Of a stretch of 64,000 nt of DNA, positions 33,369 through 49,100 are shown one piece after another. This stretch comes from Theristus sp. LFF4_11 (taxonomy: Eukaryota; Nematoda; Chromadorea; Monhysterida; Xyalidae), in the NCBI GenBank assembly GCA_030248135.1, contig JASANC010004097.1, positions 29,846 to 93,845 on the forward strand. The letters run 5' to 3'. Each line of letters begins with the position of its first letter. The stretch's first letter is position 1. Under the pieces are notes generated by a model. The model was not told the DNA's origin, did no database searches, and saw nothing but the letters and a program-made list of their open reading frames with translations. The position numbers and the translations under genes are program-made.

Positions 33369-34409
33369 TCCGTTATGATTTAATGGCTTGTGGCTGTGGG
33401 TAATTTTTTATCCAGCATACACGGTGATTTTTCGACTGTTTTGGGTTTTTACTGCTTTGTACAAGGCTTTTTTTTATTTTGGTGTTTTTTATCTGATCAA
33501 TGATTATTAGTTCATAAAAAACACAAAAGCAGTATTTTACTATTCACAACATTAATTTATTCATTTTGTGGTCCATTTGGTCTTTCGCGAAACAAATCAA
33601 ACACGCAAAAAGTCGAAGCTCAAAATTCAATAATTCAAACATCGGTTCATCACAGCACGAAACAGTAAGAAGCAGAAAAACAAATATTGAAAAGTCAAAC
33701 CAACTGAACCTTGTTTTCCGAATTTTGGTGTTACAATCTCTCGAAAGCCAAGTATTTCACAAACTTCAAGCGACGTTACAACCATGACTTGTAGCAAACG
33801 TATATCAAACGTCGGTCAAAATTGGTCAACTTGCGAAAATTGCCTGATCACATACACTGGGACGAAGAAAAATTCATTCCAGTGTTACATCATTTTCATT
33901 AGCATATCAACCCAACCAGAAACCGACACAACTAATTAGCACGACTGTACAAGCAACGTGAATGCGCGAACACCGAATAATTCACAACACAACAGGACTT
34001 AAGATTGGGGTTGGTATGGGAAATAAAATAAATTTTATTTCTGTTTTTTTCTTGCGAAAATTGAAAACTGGCTTTTATCTTAAAAACTTTTGGTACTTCA
34101 AAACTATTGAGTGGATGATACCGCAAAATACATGTGGCAAAAATGTACTGTGAAATATCAGATTTACTCTGCACCTTCAAACACTGTATTTGTAATTTTT
34201 AGTAGGAGGGGGCAACTTCTGGAAACTTTTGGGTGCTGGGAAAAATTGTAAGAAAAACAACGGAAATAAAACCGGTTTTTTCTCTGCCCACATTAAAACC
34301 AGTTTTTTACCAACCCCATCTAAGATTACATGTTGATAATCAGTGACAACAGCTGACCACCGAAATTGATGAAAAAATTTACAAACGGTCAATTCAAACC
34401 GGTTTATCA
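33369..34409. other. Convergent intergenic region between CASP (+) and Smad (-)
   Basis: AT-rich, no gene. It contains a near-palindrome AAATAAAATAAATTTTATTT (34021-34040) giving AATAAA on both strands, which could serve as polyadenylation signals for both genes. A family E repeat copy overlaps it. Confidence 0.5.
34016..34130. repeat. Family E repeat, copy 2
   Basis: It matches 6046-6172 in order: GAAATAAAA, TTTTTTCTTGC, AAAACTGG/AACCGG, AAAACTATTG, GATGATACCG. A further related fragment may lie at 34245-34310. Confidence 0.45.
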
Positions 34410-38525
<4,116 letters not shown>

Positions 38526-39494
38526 GTTGGCGAATAAAATCTGTGGTGGGTGTCCCCAATGTGTGCTGTTTGCTTGGGCTTTGTTCTATGGCAATCATTC
38601 AAGAATGTTGAGACTGTAATGAAGACGCGATTTTTGACAATTTATTTATTAAAAAGTGTACATACAAAAATGTATACCCATCGCGAACAGTACAAAAGTG
38701 AAAATAAAAAAGTGCAATAGCAATACAATCGACGCGCTGAAAAGGCTCGTCTTGTTCAAGGCCACAAAGGTGAAATAAGAAAAAGACAATATTCGAAGGC
38801 GTGAATTGTTTGTTGTCAAATGGTTTTTTTGACAATATTCTGGATAAAAGCTGAGCCATGGCCCATGACAAAGCCATTCCGATGTTCTTTTTGTATACTG
38901 GCGTAGACAACATTCGAAAAAAAAACGCTGATGCAAATGTGTGCGGCGGGCGAGGCGTTTGAAAAGATTTGGAGAGCGCTGCTTGTGTCTCAAACAAGAA
39001 CAAACATGCAAAAAGCGAGCATTCAATTCAAATGAGTCACGGTGTTAGCGAGAGACCAGTGCAATCGTTTTGCTATTGTGATAGTTAGTCTTTATCTGGC
39101 TGGACTTATCTTTGCGCACGATACGGCCTGGTCGGTGGCATGACGTTTGGGCACAGAGGTGAAAAAAACAGTTTTTTCAACACTGATCACACTCAAAAGC
39201 ACCTTGCTTTTCAAAGTTTGAAAAAAAAACCGACGATTCTTTTCATCATAGCGCAGATTGTAAGAATGTGAGATCTGCATTGATCGCAGATCAAAGTGAG
39301 CACAAGAAGAAGCATCGTTAAGAGAAGCCATGTTTTTTCAAACAGTTTTTTCAACTGTCAACGCATACAATGCCACTACAGGGTGACGTCTGTTGCTCTG
39401 TCTTCAACAGGCGGCTGTGCTCATGTTTGACAGTAAACAACACGACACACATGGTTGTAAATACAAGTGTAGCACCGTTACGAACAGATGTTAG
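38526..39494. other. Smad upstream region
   Basis: It should include the Smad promoter and 5' UTR. Short open frames occur on minus, but none is recognisable. Confidence 0.35.
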
Positions 39495-39652
39495 AGTTGG
39501 GAATAACGTGTATGGTGTAATTATATACAATTATAATGGCTATATAACCTGTGATTATCTGTGATCAGGGGGCAGTTTATTCTTATTCTTGTTGTAATCA
39601 CTCCAACATAATCAGCAAACCCAATAAACATCATAACCACCTAACCCTTTCT
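39495..39652 (+). repeat. 5' LTR of the TRIM element
   Basis: It begins AGTTGGGAATAACG and ends CTAACCCTTTCT, the same as the 3' LTR. It contains CCAATAAACA near its 3' end, an AATAAA suited to polyadenylation in an R region. Confidence 0.85.
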
Positions 39653-40045
39653 GGCGCCCAACGTTTGGCTTGCACTTATCATCATCAATCATCAAAACAA
39701 AAATCAACAGAAATCAATCAGCAACCACAAAAAGTCATTGGCGGAAGGAAATGGCAAGGAAAAACTCCAGCAGTTTGCTGAGCAGCAGCGATTCGACGGG
39801 CGATGAGAGGCGTCGACGGAAAAGTTTCACGTGCTTCCGGCCGAACGTGCGCCGAGGATTGAGCCGTGATGTGATAGGCCGCAGTGCCGTTAAAAGCCGT
39901 TAAAACGCAATGAAAATTTCAAAACAAATCAATTTTAATCAGCCAAATGAAACGACGTTAAAACGCTATAAATTTCAAATCAAAAAACCAATTTTAATCA
40001 GCGAATCAAAATAAAGTGATAAATCATTTTCAATTGTTGGGGAGA

Positions 40046-40203
40046 AGTTGGGAATAACGTGTATGGTGTAATTATATACAATTATAATGGCTATATAACC
40101 TGTGATTATCTGTGATCAGGGGGCAGTTTATTCTTATTCTTGTTGTAATCACTCCAACATAATCAGCAAACCCAATAAACATCATAACCACCTAACCCTT
40201 TCT
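40046..40203 (+). repeat. 3' LTR of the TRIM element
   Basis: A direct copy of 39495-39652 at a constant offset of 551 bp, followed by the TTAG target duplication. Confidence 0.85.
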
Positions 40204-40839
40204 TTAGGTGCCTCTTGCAGTGAAATTTTCAAACCAAACAATCATTTTCCATTTTGTTTCTATTACAATCACACATACCTTTACGCTGCGGTGTTTTGGG
40301 TGTATAAGTGCAACCTTGCTGTGTTGTTTCGAAGGAAAATAGGAAAGTGGAGAACACGGCCTCGTGAAGAAAAATGATCACGGTTATCAGTAATCAACAA
40401 GCTGTTTTTTTTCACTACACAGAGGTGTGCAGGCACGGAAAGAATATGGGTACGTAGGATTTTTGAAAAATTGTGCACTTTGTTTGAAAAATGCAAATAT
40501 AAGATAAGATGAGTATGATGTGGGTCAGGTGAACAGTTTTTTTTCGCAGATTGAAATAATTTTACAAAACACCGTGGAAAAGAACAGTGTACTACTAATT
40601 TTTGAGCGACCCCTCGTCACTTTACACAGAACGTACGGAAGGCAACTGAGGAGAGATACCAGTTGAAAGATAATGCCAGAAAACGGTGTTCACCCGTCGA
40701 CCAATTGATTGGCAACGAAACAATATTGCCGATGAGTGGCAAACACGCGTGATGTATGAGCCTGTCACAGGCTGCTGCTGTTCGTTCACAGTATGGGTCC
40801 ATTAGATGAAGATCTCTGGCTCACGTTCGCAGCCCCGAG

Positions 40840-41165
40840 CTAAAAGAGACAGTGAACACTTGATTTAATCAATCGGTATTCTTTTCTCGATCCAACAAAT
40901 GTGCGTGGAGCATTCGTTGCTTTGTGGCCTTCCACGCCTCTGTTGCTTTGTTCGATAGTCTGCAAGAGTTAAAATAACGCAGCAAGTTTTCAAGCCTCCT
41001 AATAAAGGTGCAACAAAACAGATACGGTACCTGCGACGGATCTCGACAACTATCTTTCACGATCTTCTTGGCCTCAAACTTACTCGTTAACCGGTAATAG
41101 GTTTCGAGATTTGTCTTTCGGTTTGTGTCTCTTTTGTTGTTCTGGTCCCATAAACGTTGAGGCAT
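40840..41165 (-). CDS. Possible small two-exon protein, unrecognised
   Basis: Exon 1 41165-41031 (MPQRLWDQNNKRDTNRKTNL..., Lys/Arg-rich, ends SCRDPSQ), a 71-nt intron with good signals (CAG|gtaccg ... aactcttgcag), exon 2 40959-40840 ending TAG. Both exons are phase 0, giving 84 residues. The protein is basic, with no signal peptide or membrane segment. I do not recognise a family. Support is splice signals and composition only. Confidence 0.3.
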
Positions 41166-44100
41166 TGTCAAGCATCCACACACACGCCAGCAAACAACAC
41201 ACCGAAAACGCAAACACTTCATTGTTACCGAAATGCCGAAAACAGAGTTGCGCAAACATCGCTGAAGTGCGGCAATTGTACCACCATCTTTTATGGTTTC
41301 CTCACACTTTTGGCAAAATAAAGATTGAATGGTTTTGTAAACAACGCCAAAGAGGCAAGGAACCAAAGGGCTGCGCCAGGGGCAGACCATTTTGCTGTAT
41401 TTTCAGGCCCCAATCGCCCAACCGGAACTCACCTCTGCGCTCTGCCCCTTTTTGCACAGTATTTGTAGTTTCACTTGACGTTTTCAAATGAAGGCTGCAA
41501 AGTCCGTACATCTAAACAGACGTGCATTAAAATTGAAAAATGTCCGTCACTGTCTTTTTGCGGAGGCATAGCTGAACTTTTGCACACATTCACTGAAAAA
41601 ACGTATGTTTGCGGCAACAACAGGATTAAGGAAGATTTATCATATTTTAAATACAGGCAGAACCACTGATTAAGAAATCTTAATCGAGACTCGAAGAACG
41701 AAGATGATACAAAGGTAACAATAATTACACCTGAAGGCGGTGATATCAATTGATGGTTGTTATTCGCATGTGAGTAACATGATTTTAGGGGCGTGGTGAT
41801 TGGGGGAGGGCAGAACTCTGCTGTAAAAAATAGCTGTAAACACCAAGATAACAAAAAAAACTTTGATCAAAAATTTGTCCAAACTTTCTTAATCCGTAAC
41901 AGTCAAATAAATTCAGAAAAATCCGTTTAAAAAGCGATATTTTTTATTAATTTTGGCGAAAAAATCGGCGGATCGCATGCGGATGAGCGCAAACGCCGGG
42001 GTTCAGACAGAGTGGCGCCTGCAGTCTGTTTACTGCAAATAATACTGTTGCCTGCAGAACTCACCTTGATTCAGTCTGCCTTTGTTCTGCGCAGCGCACG
42101 CACACGCAACAATGAACTGCGCCAGCACAGCGAACTGCGCCTGACCACACGCTGTGCAACTGTCAAGCTTGTTTTCGAATGCGCTCTTAACTTAAAAGCG
42201 AATGCGAAATAACATTATTAATGAAACAATGCGATATTGGTGGAAAACGTGAAAAAATGCAAGCAAAGCAACACAAAAAATGAGCGAAATCACCATGAAT
42301 CCCATAAAAAACCGCGCACAAAAAACGACACAGCTAATACTGAAATCCTGCCACGTTTCGGTCAAAGTGTGAACCGCACAAGACGACGCACGTTTTGCGT
42401 CTTTTTTAACGGCATATATTTCAATTAAATTATCTGCGAAAAAAACGGCCGAACGAACCGTAGGTGATGTAGAGCAGCACGCAATAAATAAATCTTTCTT
42501 GAAGCACATATTGCGCTGCAGTGCAACAAAACAGTACGATCGTTTTACACACACCACTCACAAAAAGAACACCACAGACGTACGTGCGGCTACGGAGACA
42601 CACTTTCACTGTTGAACGTTGTGTGGCACACACACACACCACCAGCCACCACCAACGTCAGTCACAATCATTGCTTCTCCTGCGTACTGTGCGTTCGCTC
42701 TTTTTTTACATATTCGTTTTGTTTCGATGGTGCAACGCAACGCGTGAAACGTGGTTGTTTTTTTTCGCACAACACAAGCAAGACAGGCTTGGGGCAAACA
42801 AACAGAGAGCGTTTTGTTGGCTCACAACCGAGCTCGCGTGCAGTGTGTGCACCCAGTGATACTCCATAACACTGACTGTTATTGACGTGCGTCCATATTG
42901 TTGTTGCTGAAAAACACACAGCGTAAAGAAAACGAAAACCAGTTATAATACCGTGACACGTTGCACACAGACAGCTTTCGAAAACAGCAGTGGCAGTGGC
43001 AGCACAGGTGTGAGGGTGACCGAGACGCCCAGCCAAGCTGCCCCTCAGTTGGGGGCGCTTTCCCACGGGCTGACACGACGGCGTGTGACACATCTGTTTT
43101 TAAAACTTTCGAAATTCTGCACTTTTCTCACGTTCACTTGATTGTTGATTTGCGTTGCGTTTTTCGGCTGCTGATCCGTAAACTTGATGCACATGTAAAC
43201 TTGAAGTTGATTTTTGTGGTCTTGCTTCGGAGAGACGATCAACACGGAAAATACACACCATGCAACCAGGATCGATAGTGCCTGGCCTGAGCACCGCGAT
43301 TGTGTGTTTTTGAATTTGGGTGTAGGCAGAACAGCTGGTGCAGACTTTGACGATTCGAAAAACGGCAAAACGGAGCTTTTTTAGTTTTTGGAACATTCGT
43401 CACTGTTCGTCACTATACTTCAGGAATTTTGTGTTTTGTTTGTTTTTATCACAATATTTAATTTTAAGCAAAACAAACTCCGCCTCCACAGCAATGCCTG
43501 CACAGAAAGCATGCATCACCAATTAATCAGCTGATTGCCTATAATTTGGAGTTCGACTGTGAATTGTGTTCTTTGGAATTGTTAGAGAATAATACATTGT
43601 GGTGTGGTTTATCACATTTGTTAATCTTCGGTTAACGGCGTAAAATACAATCAAAATATTTGGTAAATCTGCTCGGCGTTTCGCTAATTATTCGTTGATC
43701 GTCAGCAACGACCGGTGTGTCACAGACGCTTGAAAATACACTACGAATACCAGTACACATGTGATAAACGTAACAAAAAACCAAAAAAACTTCTGTGAAA
43801 GAACAAACAGCAAGCACATCTTGTCGTTGACTCGTTACAGATTTTGGTGTTTTGGTGTCACAAAAAATAAGAGCGACGGGTCGAGTTACCTGACAATCAA
43901 ATTTCAAAACCATACCATGCAAGGCTTGACAATCCTCAGTATCATGTGTTTTTGAAAAGTGTGGGTTTACTGTATGTGGGCAGAGCAGCTGACGCAGTCT
44001 TTGATCCCAGCACAGGAATAAGGACAGGATCACAGGAAAAACGGCAAAATGAAATGTTTTTGTTCAGAAATGTCCGGATTTGTGACCAACCACGGAACCA

Positions 44101-44589
44101 GACCACGACGTGATCGCAATTACCCATTTCCAGGCTTAGAACAGAGCCGGACACACCCACACAACATGCAATCAACACGCCTTCGTAATGTTCATCCGCC
44201 TTTGAATTCAAGCTGTAATGTTGAAAACTGCAACTTTTTAAATATTCGTTTCAGAAAAACATAGTGGTTTTTGTTCTCCGTGTACATCAGCTGTTCTCCA
44301 ATGCTCAAGTGATTCTCCATTCGCCAATCAAACATAAATCTTCGTTCCTGCAGCTCAGTCGTTTGTGGTGTTCGTGGCGCTTGCACATCTGAACTGGTCT
44401 TCTGCTTGCAGGTGTTTTACGACGTTTTAGCCGAGTCTTAACTGAGATCTAGTTGACTGGCCTGGTCATATGGTATTGCTTACTATTTTATGCGACCAAA
44501 AATGTCATGAACAAATGAAAGTATGTACAAACGACAGTATGAGGCAGCCCGTCCATTGTGCTTCAGGGATTCCACCATCAGCGACAACA
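41166..44589. other. Region without a recognised gene; possible exons at 43.2-44.4 kb
   Basis: Mostly AT-rich. On minus, two segments (about 43370-43260 and 44040-43930) share the wording TCAAAG(T/A)CTGC..CAGCTG.TCTGCC.ACA, which could be a duplicated exon or a diverged repeat. A third minus segment (about 44395-44255) reads smoothly as RFMFDWRMENHLSIGEQLMY. I cannot join them into a gene. Confidence 0.3.
43467..43560. repeat. MITE family A, partial copy 3
   Basis: ACTCCGCCTCCACAGCAATG...AATCAGCTGATTGCC...TTTGGAGTTCGACTGT matches the right half of the complete copy at 33052-33203. Confidence 0.6.
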
Positions 44590-44790
44590 ATGCAGGCAAC
44601 ATCACTTTTTCTGGCATTGAACGTCGTGCTGTTGAGTTGTTGGTTGGTGCCCGTCTGCGAGAGTGGCCATGCGTTGCATCTGCGTCAACTGACCAACGCG
44701 CACGGACACGCACTCCATAAACGTGCAGACGGAAAAAAAGTGGTCGATGCAAATGATCGCACCAGACTGGTCAGATTTGGCAGACGCTGA
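44590..44790 (+). CDS. Secreted RFamide-like neuropeptide precursor (candidate)
   Basis: A 66-residue single-exon frame. It opens with a textbook signal peptide (MQATSLFLALNVVLLSCWLV...CES), then a short spacer, a dibasic KR, ADG-KK, and a final peptide VVDANDRTRLVRF followed by G-RR and the stop codon. Gly before the dibasic pair predicts C-terminal amidation, giving ...RTRLVRF-amide. This is the layout of FMRFamide-like peptide precursors; some nematode FLPs end LVRFG, and NPF-type peptides end RxRFG. The frame is open upstream to 44470, but the methionine at 44590 is the one that starts the signal peptide. An acceptor-like CTTCAG lies just upstream. There is one peptide copy only. The family cannot be named with certainty. 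Confidence 0.6.
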   Translation: MQATSLFLALNVVLLSCWLVPVCESGHALHLRQLTNAHGHALHKRADGKKVVDANDRTRLVRFGRR

Positions 44791-46184
44791 ACACAAGCAT
44801 GAAGCATCGCAACTGTGGTGCTTTGGGAACAAGACTTTGTTCGTTGTCAACCTCTGTCACTGTTTCTGGGAATTTTGCATTTCTCGTTTCATTTTATCAA
44901 GACAACGGCTAAAAGACCGCTTGTAGCATTTGAGCGGTTTGTTAGTAAACACGCAGAAACTGAAACAATGATGGACATGGTCATATCGAGCCTGGCGCTG
45001 CATGGGGCGCGCACCAGCGCTCGGTTTTCTGTTTTTTTTTCACTGGCTTGTTCTTTCGCTGTCGTTTTTAGAATAACACTGTAAATTTTTATGATTGTTA
45101 ATTTACGGAAAAAAGTGTCAATTGGCCGACATTGTTATATTTGATAATTTATGGTTAAAAAGTGTCAATTGGCCGACAAACAATCTACATCTTGTAGCTA
45201 AGCCACAGAAAATAGTCGGACCCGGATCGCCATGGTTATCACGAACGGACTTGAAATAATTCTGTGGTGGCTTTTTATTCTTTATTTGACAAGGCTCAAT
45301 TCAACCATTGAACATAGTAATGCAACATGCAATTCGAATCTCTTTTTTAAGACATAAATGCAACGAAAGCGGATTAGCAATACTTTTTGTCGTTTTAAAG
45401 ATTTCGCGACGCAAACGAACATCAGTCGGGGAATCAGCACCTTCAGATATTAGCCTCCGATTAAATACAAATTACAATTGTACAAGGACACGTCACAATA
45501 GCTGAATATCTTAGCAGTGTTTCGTTTTTCAGTAATGAAATTGAAACGTTTTCGAAAAAGCGGAAGATTCTTTGCTGAAAGCGGACGGAAACAAAGCAGA
45601 AGAATGTTACCGAAAGAAGTGTTATTTTGACACAAAAAAGTGACATGCTAGACTTGGTTATTAGTATGGAATAACAAGTATTTTACCATATAATAATAAT
45701 GATAAAGCGCAGTGGTCGAGACATGCCAAAAACAATGAAGACAATTTGAAATCAACAATGAATGTGATAAGTGGGCGGGCGTAAACAAGTGCAGCAGTTA
45801 CAACAACACACATTATGTACAGCACACACAACACAACAAAAAACACAACACGTTTGTGGAGTCGGCACAACAGAACTCCCAACATTACAAATCACGTCTC
45901 GCATTGAAAACTACACTCAAGCGCCTTCAAAAAAATATTATAAGCTTGGTGCCGTTCATTCTTTGCACTTGACTCTACCACAGATCGTATCGGATTCAAT
46001 GTTTTTTTCAAAACAAATGGCATCTGAGATGGCAACTACAGTAACAGAAAGCGGACAGTTAACGAAGAAAACATCAGGTTGACACAATCACTCTCGCGTA
46101 GTATAATAATCACTATAATAGTATAATGAATGTTGTGGTGGGTGGACAATGATCGCTGTCACCCTACAGCCCAAAGCCACCCCT
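44791..46184. other. Intergenic, between the neuropeptide gene and the DLGAP 3' end
   Basis: No gene recognised. An imperfect tandem duplication occurs at 45083-45182 (AAAAGTGTCAATTGGCCGAC twice). The DLGAP 3' UTR should lie at the right side. Confidence 0.4.
45083..45182 (+). repeat. Two-copy tandem repeat
   Basis: The core AAAAGTGTCAATTGGCCGAC occurs at about 45111 and 45159, with similar AT-rich flanks (TTAATTTACGG / ATAATTTATGG). Confidence 0.6.
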
Positions 46185-49100
46185 CTACGACACGAATATC
46201 TGCACGTCCGCGTGCTCGTTCGCCTGTTGCTGTCGCTGTTTCGCAGCCAACTTCGCCTGTTGCAGTTTGCGGCGACGATCGGCGTCGCGATTCGCCTTGC
46301 GTGCCAGGTTTTCGTCGGAGTCCACCTTTTTCGCGATGCCGCCGCCGCCGCCGCCGCCAGTTTTGGTGGCCTTCGTGCGATTGGGCGACGGCGTCAGCGA
46401 ACGGGCGCTGTTCACCGAGGAGTCGGTCGAGTCCGGATCGGACGTGTTCAGCGCCGAGTGCTGCGCCGCTGCGATCTCCGGCAGCTGAAATGCGCGCTGG
46501 TGTCTTTTTTTAGTTTTCCCATCGGTTTCAGAAACTCGAAGATACTGAAATCCGGAGGTTCAACCTCAAACGGGTGCAAGGAAACCGAACACTTTGCTTC
46601 AGAAGTCCTGTTAGAAAAAAATGTGACCCACCAACAAACTAAACAAAACCACTGGGTGATTCTGCCAAGACGAACTTTAGTGTGACGAACTGAACTTTCA
46701 TCTCTTCGTGAAGCCTTTGCGTCGAAACACATAGCAAAAGCAACCGAACCAATCATCCTCGATGAAAACCTCCTCAGTAAACAAACAAAAACACAATGGT
46801 CAATCCGTCAAGGAGGAAACTTCCTCGGTATTCACAAGAATCTCACCTGTCCTTCCGGAAATGCCTGCCAATTGTTGCGCTGATACTCATCAACCACATC
46901 GAAACAGGCCTGCACGTCGGCCAGGTCGATTTGCAACAAGTCCCAGTAGCCCGTTAGATCGCCCAGCAACGCAGGACACGGGTCGTCCGCAACTGGGTTC
47001 TGCAAAAAAAAGAAAAACAAAGTGTGCCAGAAAAATGGTAATATCGTTCGTAAAACACACACTGCCTCTGTGCATTTTTTACCAGACAGACCGACAATGA
47101 CTATGACACAAGCAAGAACATTTTTTCTTTTCCACCAACCGCTCACCAGATTCTTCTGGACGAGCTGCTCGAATTTCGCCAGTTTCTTGCGCATCAGCAG
47201 ACGCGCCTTGCCAACCGCCAGGCGAATGAAGCCGGCTGCTGAAAGTGCGCGAACGATCGTCGGAAGAATAGAAATTGTTGCTATATTTACGAAAGATACA
47301 CATACACATGATGGACAAAAGCAACAACTCAGAAACGATGGAGAAGATAAGTAAACGCAGCAAATGCGTGCCTTGCTCGGAGGCGGCGTCCGCGTGCAAC
47401 ACGGCGTCTGCGTCGCGACACTGCGACTCGAGCTTGTGCCGGCTCACCTGCGCACAGCGCTCGTAATAATGACCGTCGCGCTCGAGGTTGCCGTTCACTG
47501 CAGAACAATTGAATGAAACTCAAGAAAATCATTGATTTTTTCAAACCGTGTCGGACCGAAATCTGAAATGACGTCACGTGCTCTGAAAAATGCGCTTGTC
47601 GTTGACACACACAACCGAACTTATAATGTGAAAACTGTAATTTTCAATGTCACGTGACAACATACACGGAAAAGTAAATCAACTCGAAAATTCTGATGAC
47701 TGCACACAGCATGACAGACGGATGATTTCCAAATTTCACAGACACCCACCCACCAACCAACCATTCTCAATCGACACCGCGTTTGATGTGCTTGCTTGCT
47801 GCTGATCAGCGACGTTCGGTGCGAGTGCTGCCGGTGCGCACGTTGACGTCGGCGACACGGACTCTGACCAGATGTTCTCAGTGGCCTTCAGCACATCGTC
47901 CAGCAGACTGTTGCTGTCGTCCTGGAAATCGAGTGGCATTGTGCATTGGAGTAGCGTCGAAAACGCAGCACAAATGCGGCCAGTTTTTCCGTTTTCGTTT
48001 TCGATTTTCTTTTTTTTCGAAATTCAAAATTTGATTGCGTTCATCCGCTAGTGGTCCATCTCAATGTGGCACAATTCACGTTGTGCCACACACTTTTCAC
48101 TTTTCACTTTGTCAAATCGGTGCTCTCATTCTCACCCAGCACGGACGACAGACGCCCTGGCATGCGACGTCGCGTGCTCGCTGCCAAACCATACGCAAAC
48201 GATCCATAAGCGTGCGTCAATTTCAGTGAACAATGAACTTGTTCCTTTCAACACCAACCGTTTATTTTCGGGGGTTCCGGAAAAATGTTGACAGGTTTTG
48301 ACAGAGGTTCTACAAAAAACGCACTAAATTTTGAAGCCAACTGTCAGTGACACTCATGCATGCATGAGCAAATAAAAAACGGTCGGAAACAACGCAACAG
48401 TTACTGAGAAAATAGCTAGTTTTTGAAGCTGAAGGCATGGTAGCCAGCCAAACATCACGGTGCGGCTAAAGAACACAAAATCGATAAGAAAACCGTTTGT
48501 TCCGGCTTGTGCTTCTTCTGTTTTATGGTGGACAAAAAGCCAAACAAGACGAACAAACAAAGCTGACAGAATGCAGAGAATCGCAACTTCAGCAGAAAAA
48601 AATCCTGAGCAACACAAAGCTGACAGCCACCGACTTTGAACAGCAGCGACATAAGTTTTAATAAACGTGACCAACAACAGAGTGAACAATAAAAATGCGA
48701 TAGCTGGTTTTTTGCCCGCAACACATTTTTATCTAGAAAAATTCGCCAGTAAAACATGAATATGATAAACAGTGAATGCAACGCAAATGAACACCCGCAC
48801 ACACATGACGCACACCTTTATTTGCATTTTTGGACGCAAAAATCATAAACAATTCAACCAAAACCGCTGTGCTCAGCAATGATGCTTTGCTTTTGATGAA
48901 AATGCAACACGAGCATATGACAGTTGGCTCATATGGTAAATAGAAAATGAAAAACTGCCTGAAATTGCAACGCAGGTGTGCGCGTGTGGACAACATGCAC
49001 GTGCCATAACGATCTCTTCGTGGATGATAATTAGGTTGGATTATTTTCTACTAAATGGTTTCCATAGTGACCGACCACACGCATTTCGTGTTAAAAAATG

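Larger units (their letters stand above)
39495..40203 (+). mobile_element. TRIM-type LTR mini-retrotransposon, 709 bp, recently inserted
   Basis: Two direct repeats of 158 bp (39495-39652 and 40046-40203) look identical and flank a 393-bp interior. The insertion is bounded by the 4-bp target duplication TTAG (39491-39494 and 40204-40207). Directly after the 5' LTR is a primer-binding-like site, GGCGCCCAACGTTTGGC, resembling the TGGCGCCCAAC start used by Gypsy and BEL elements. Directly before the 3' LTR is a purine tract (GGGGAGAA). The interior has only a short basic open frame (39751-39903) and no gag/pol, so the element is non-autonomous and relies on a relative for reverse transcription. 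Confidence 0.85.
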
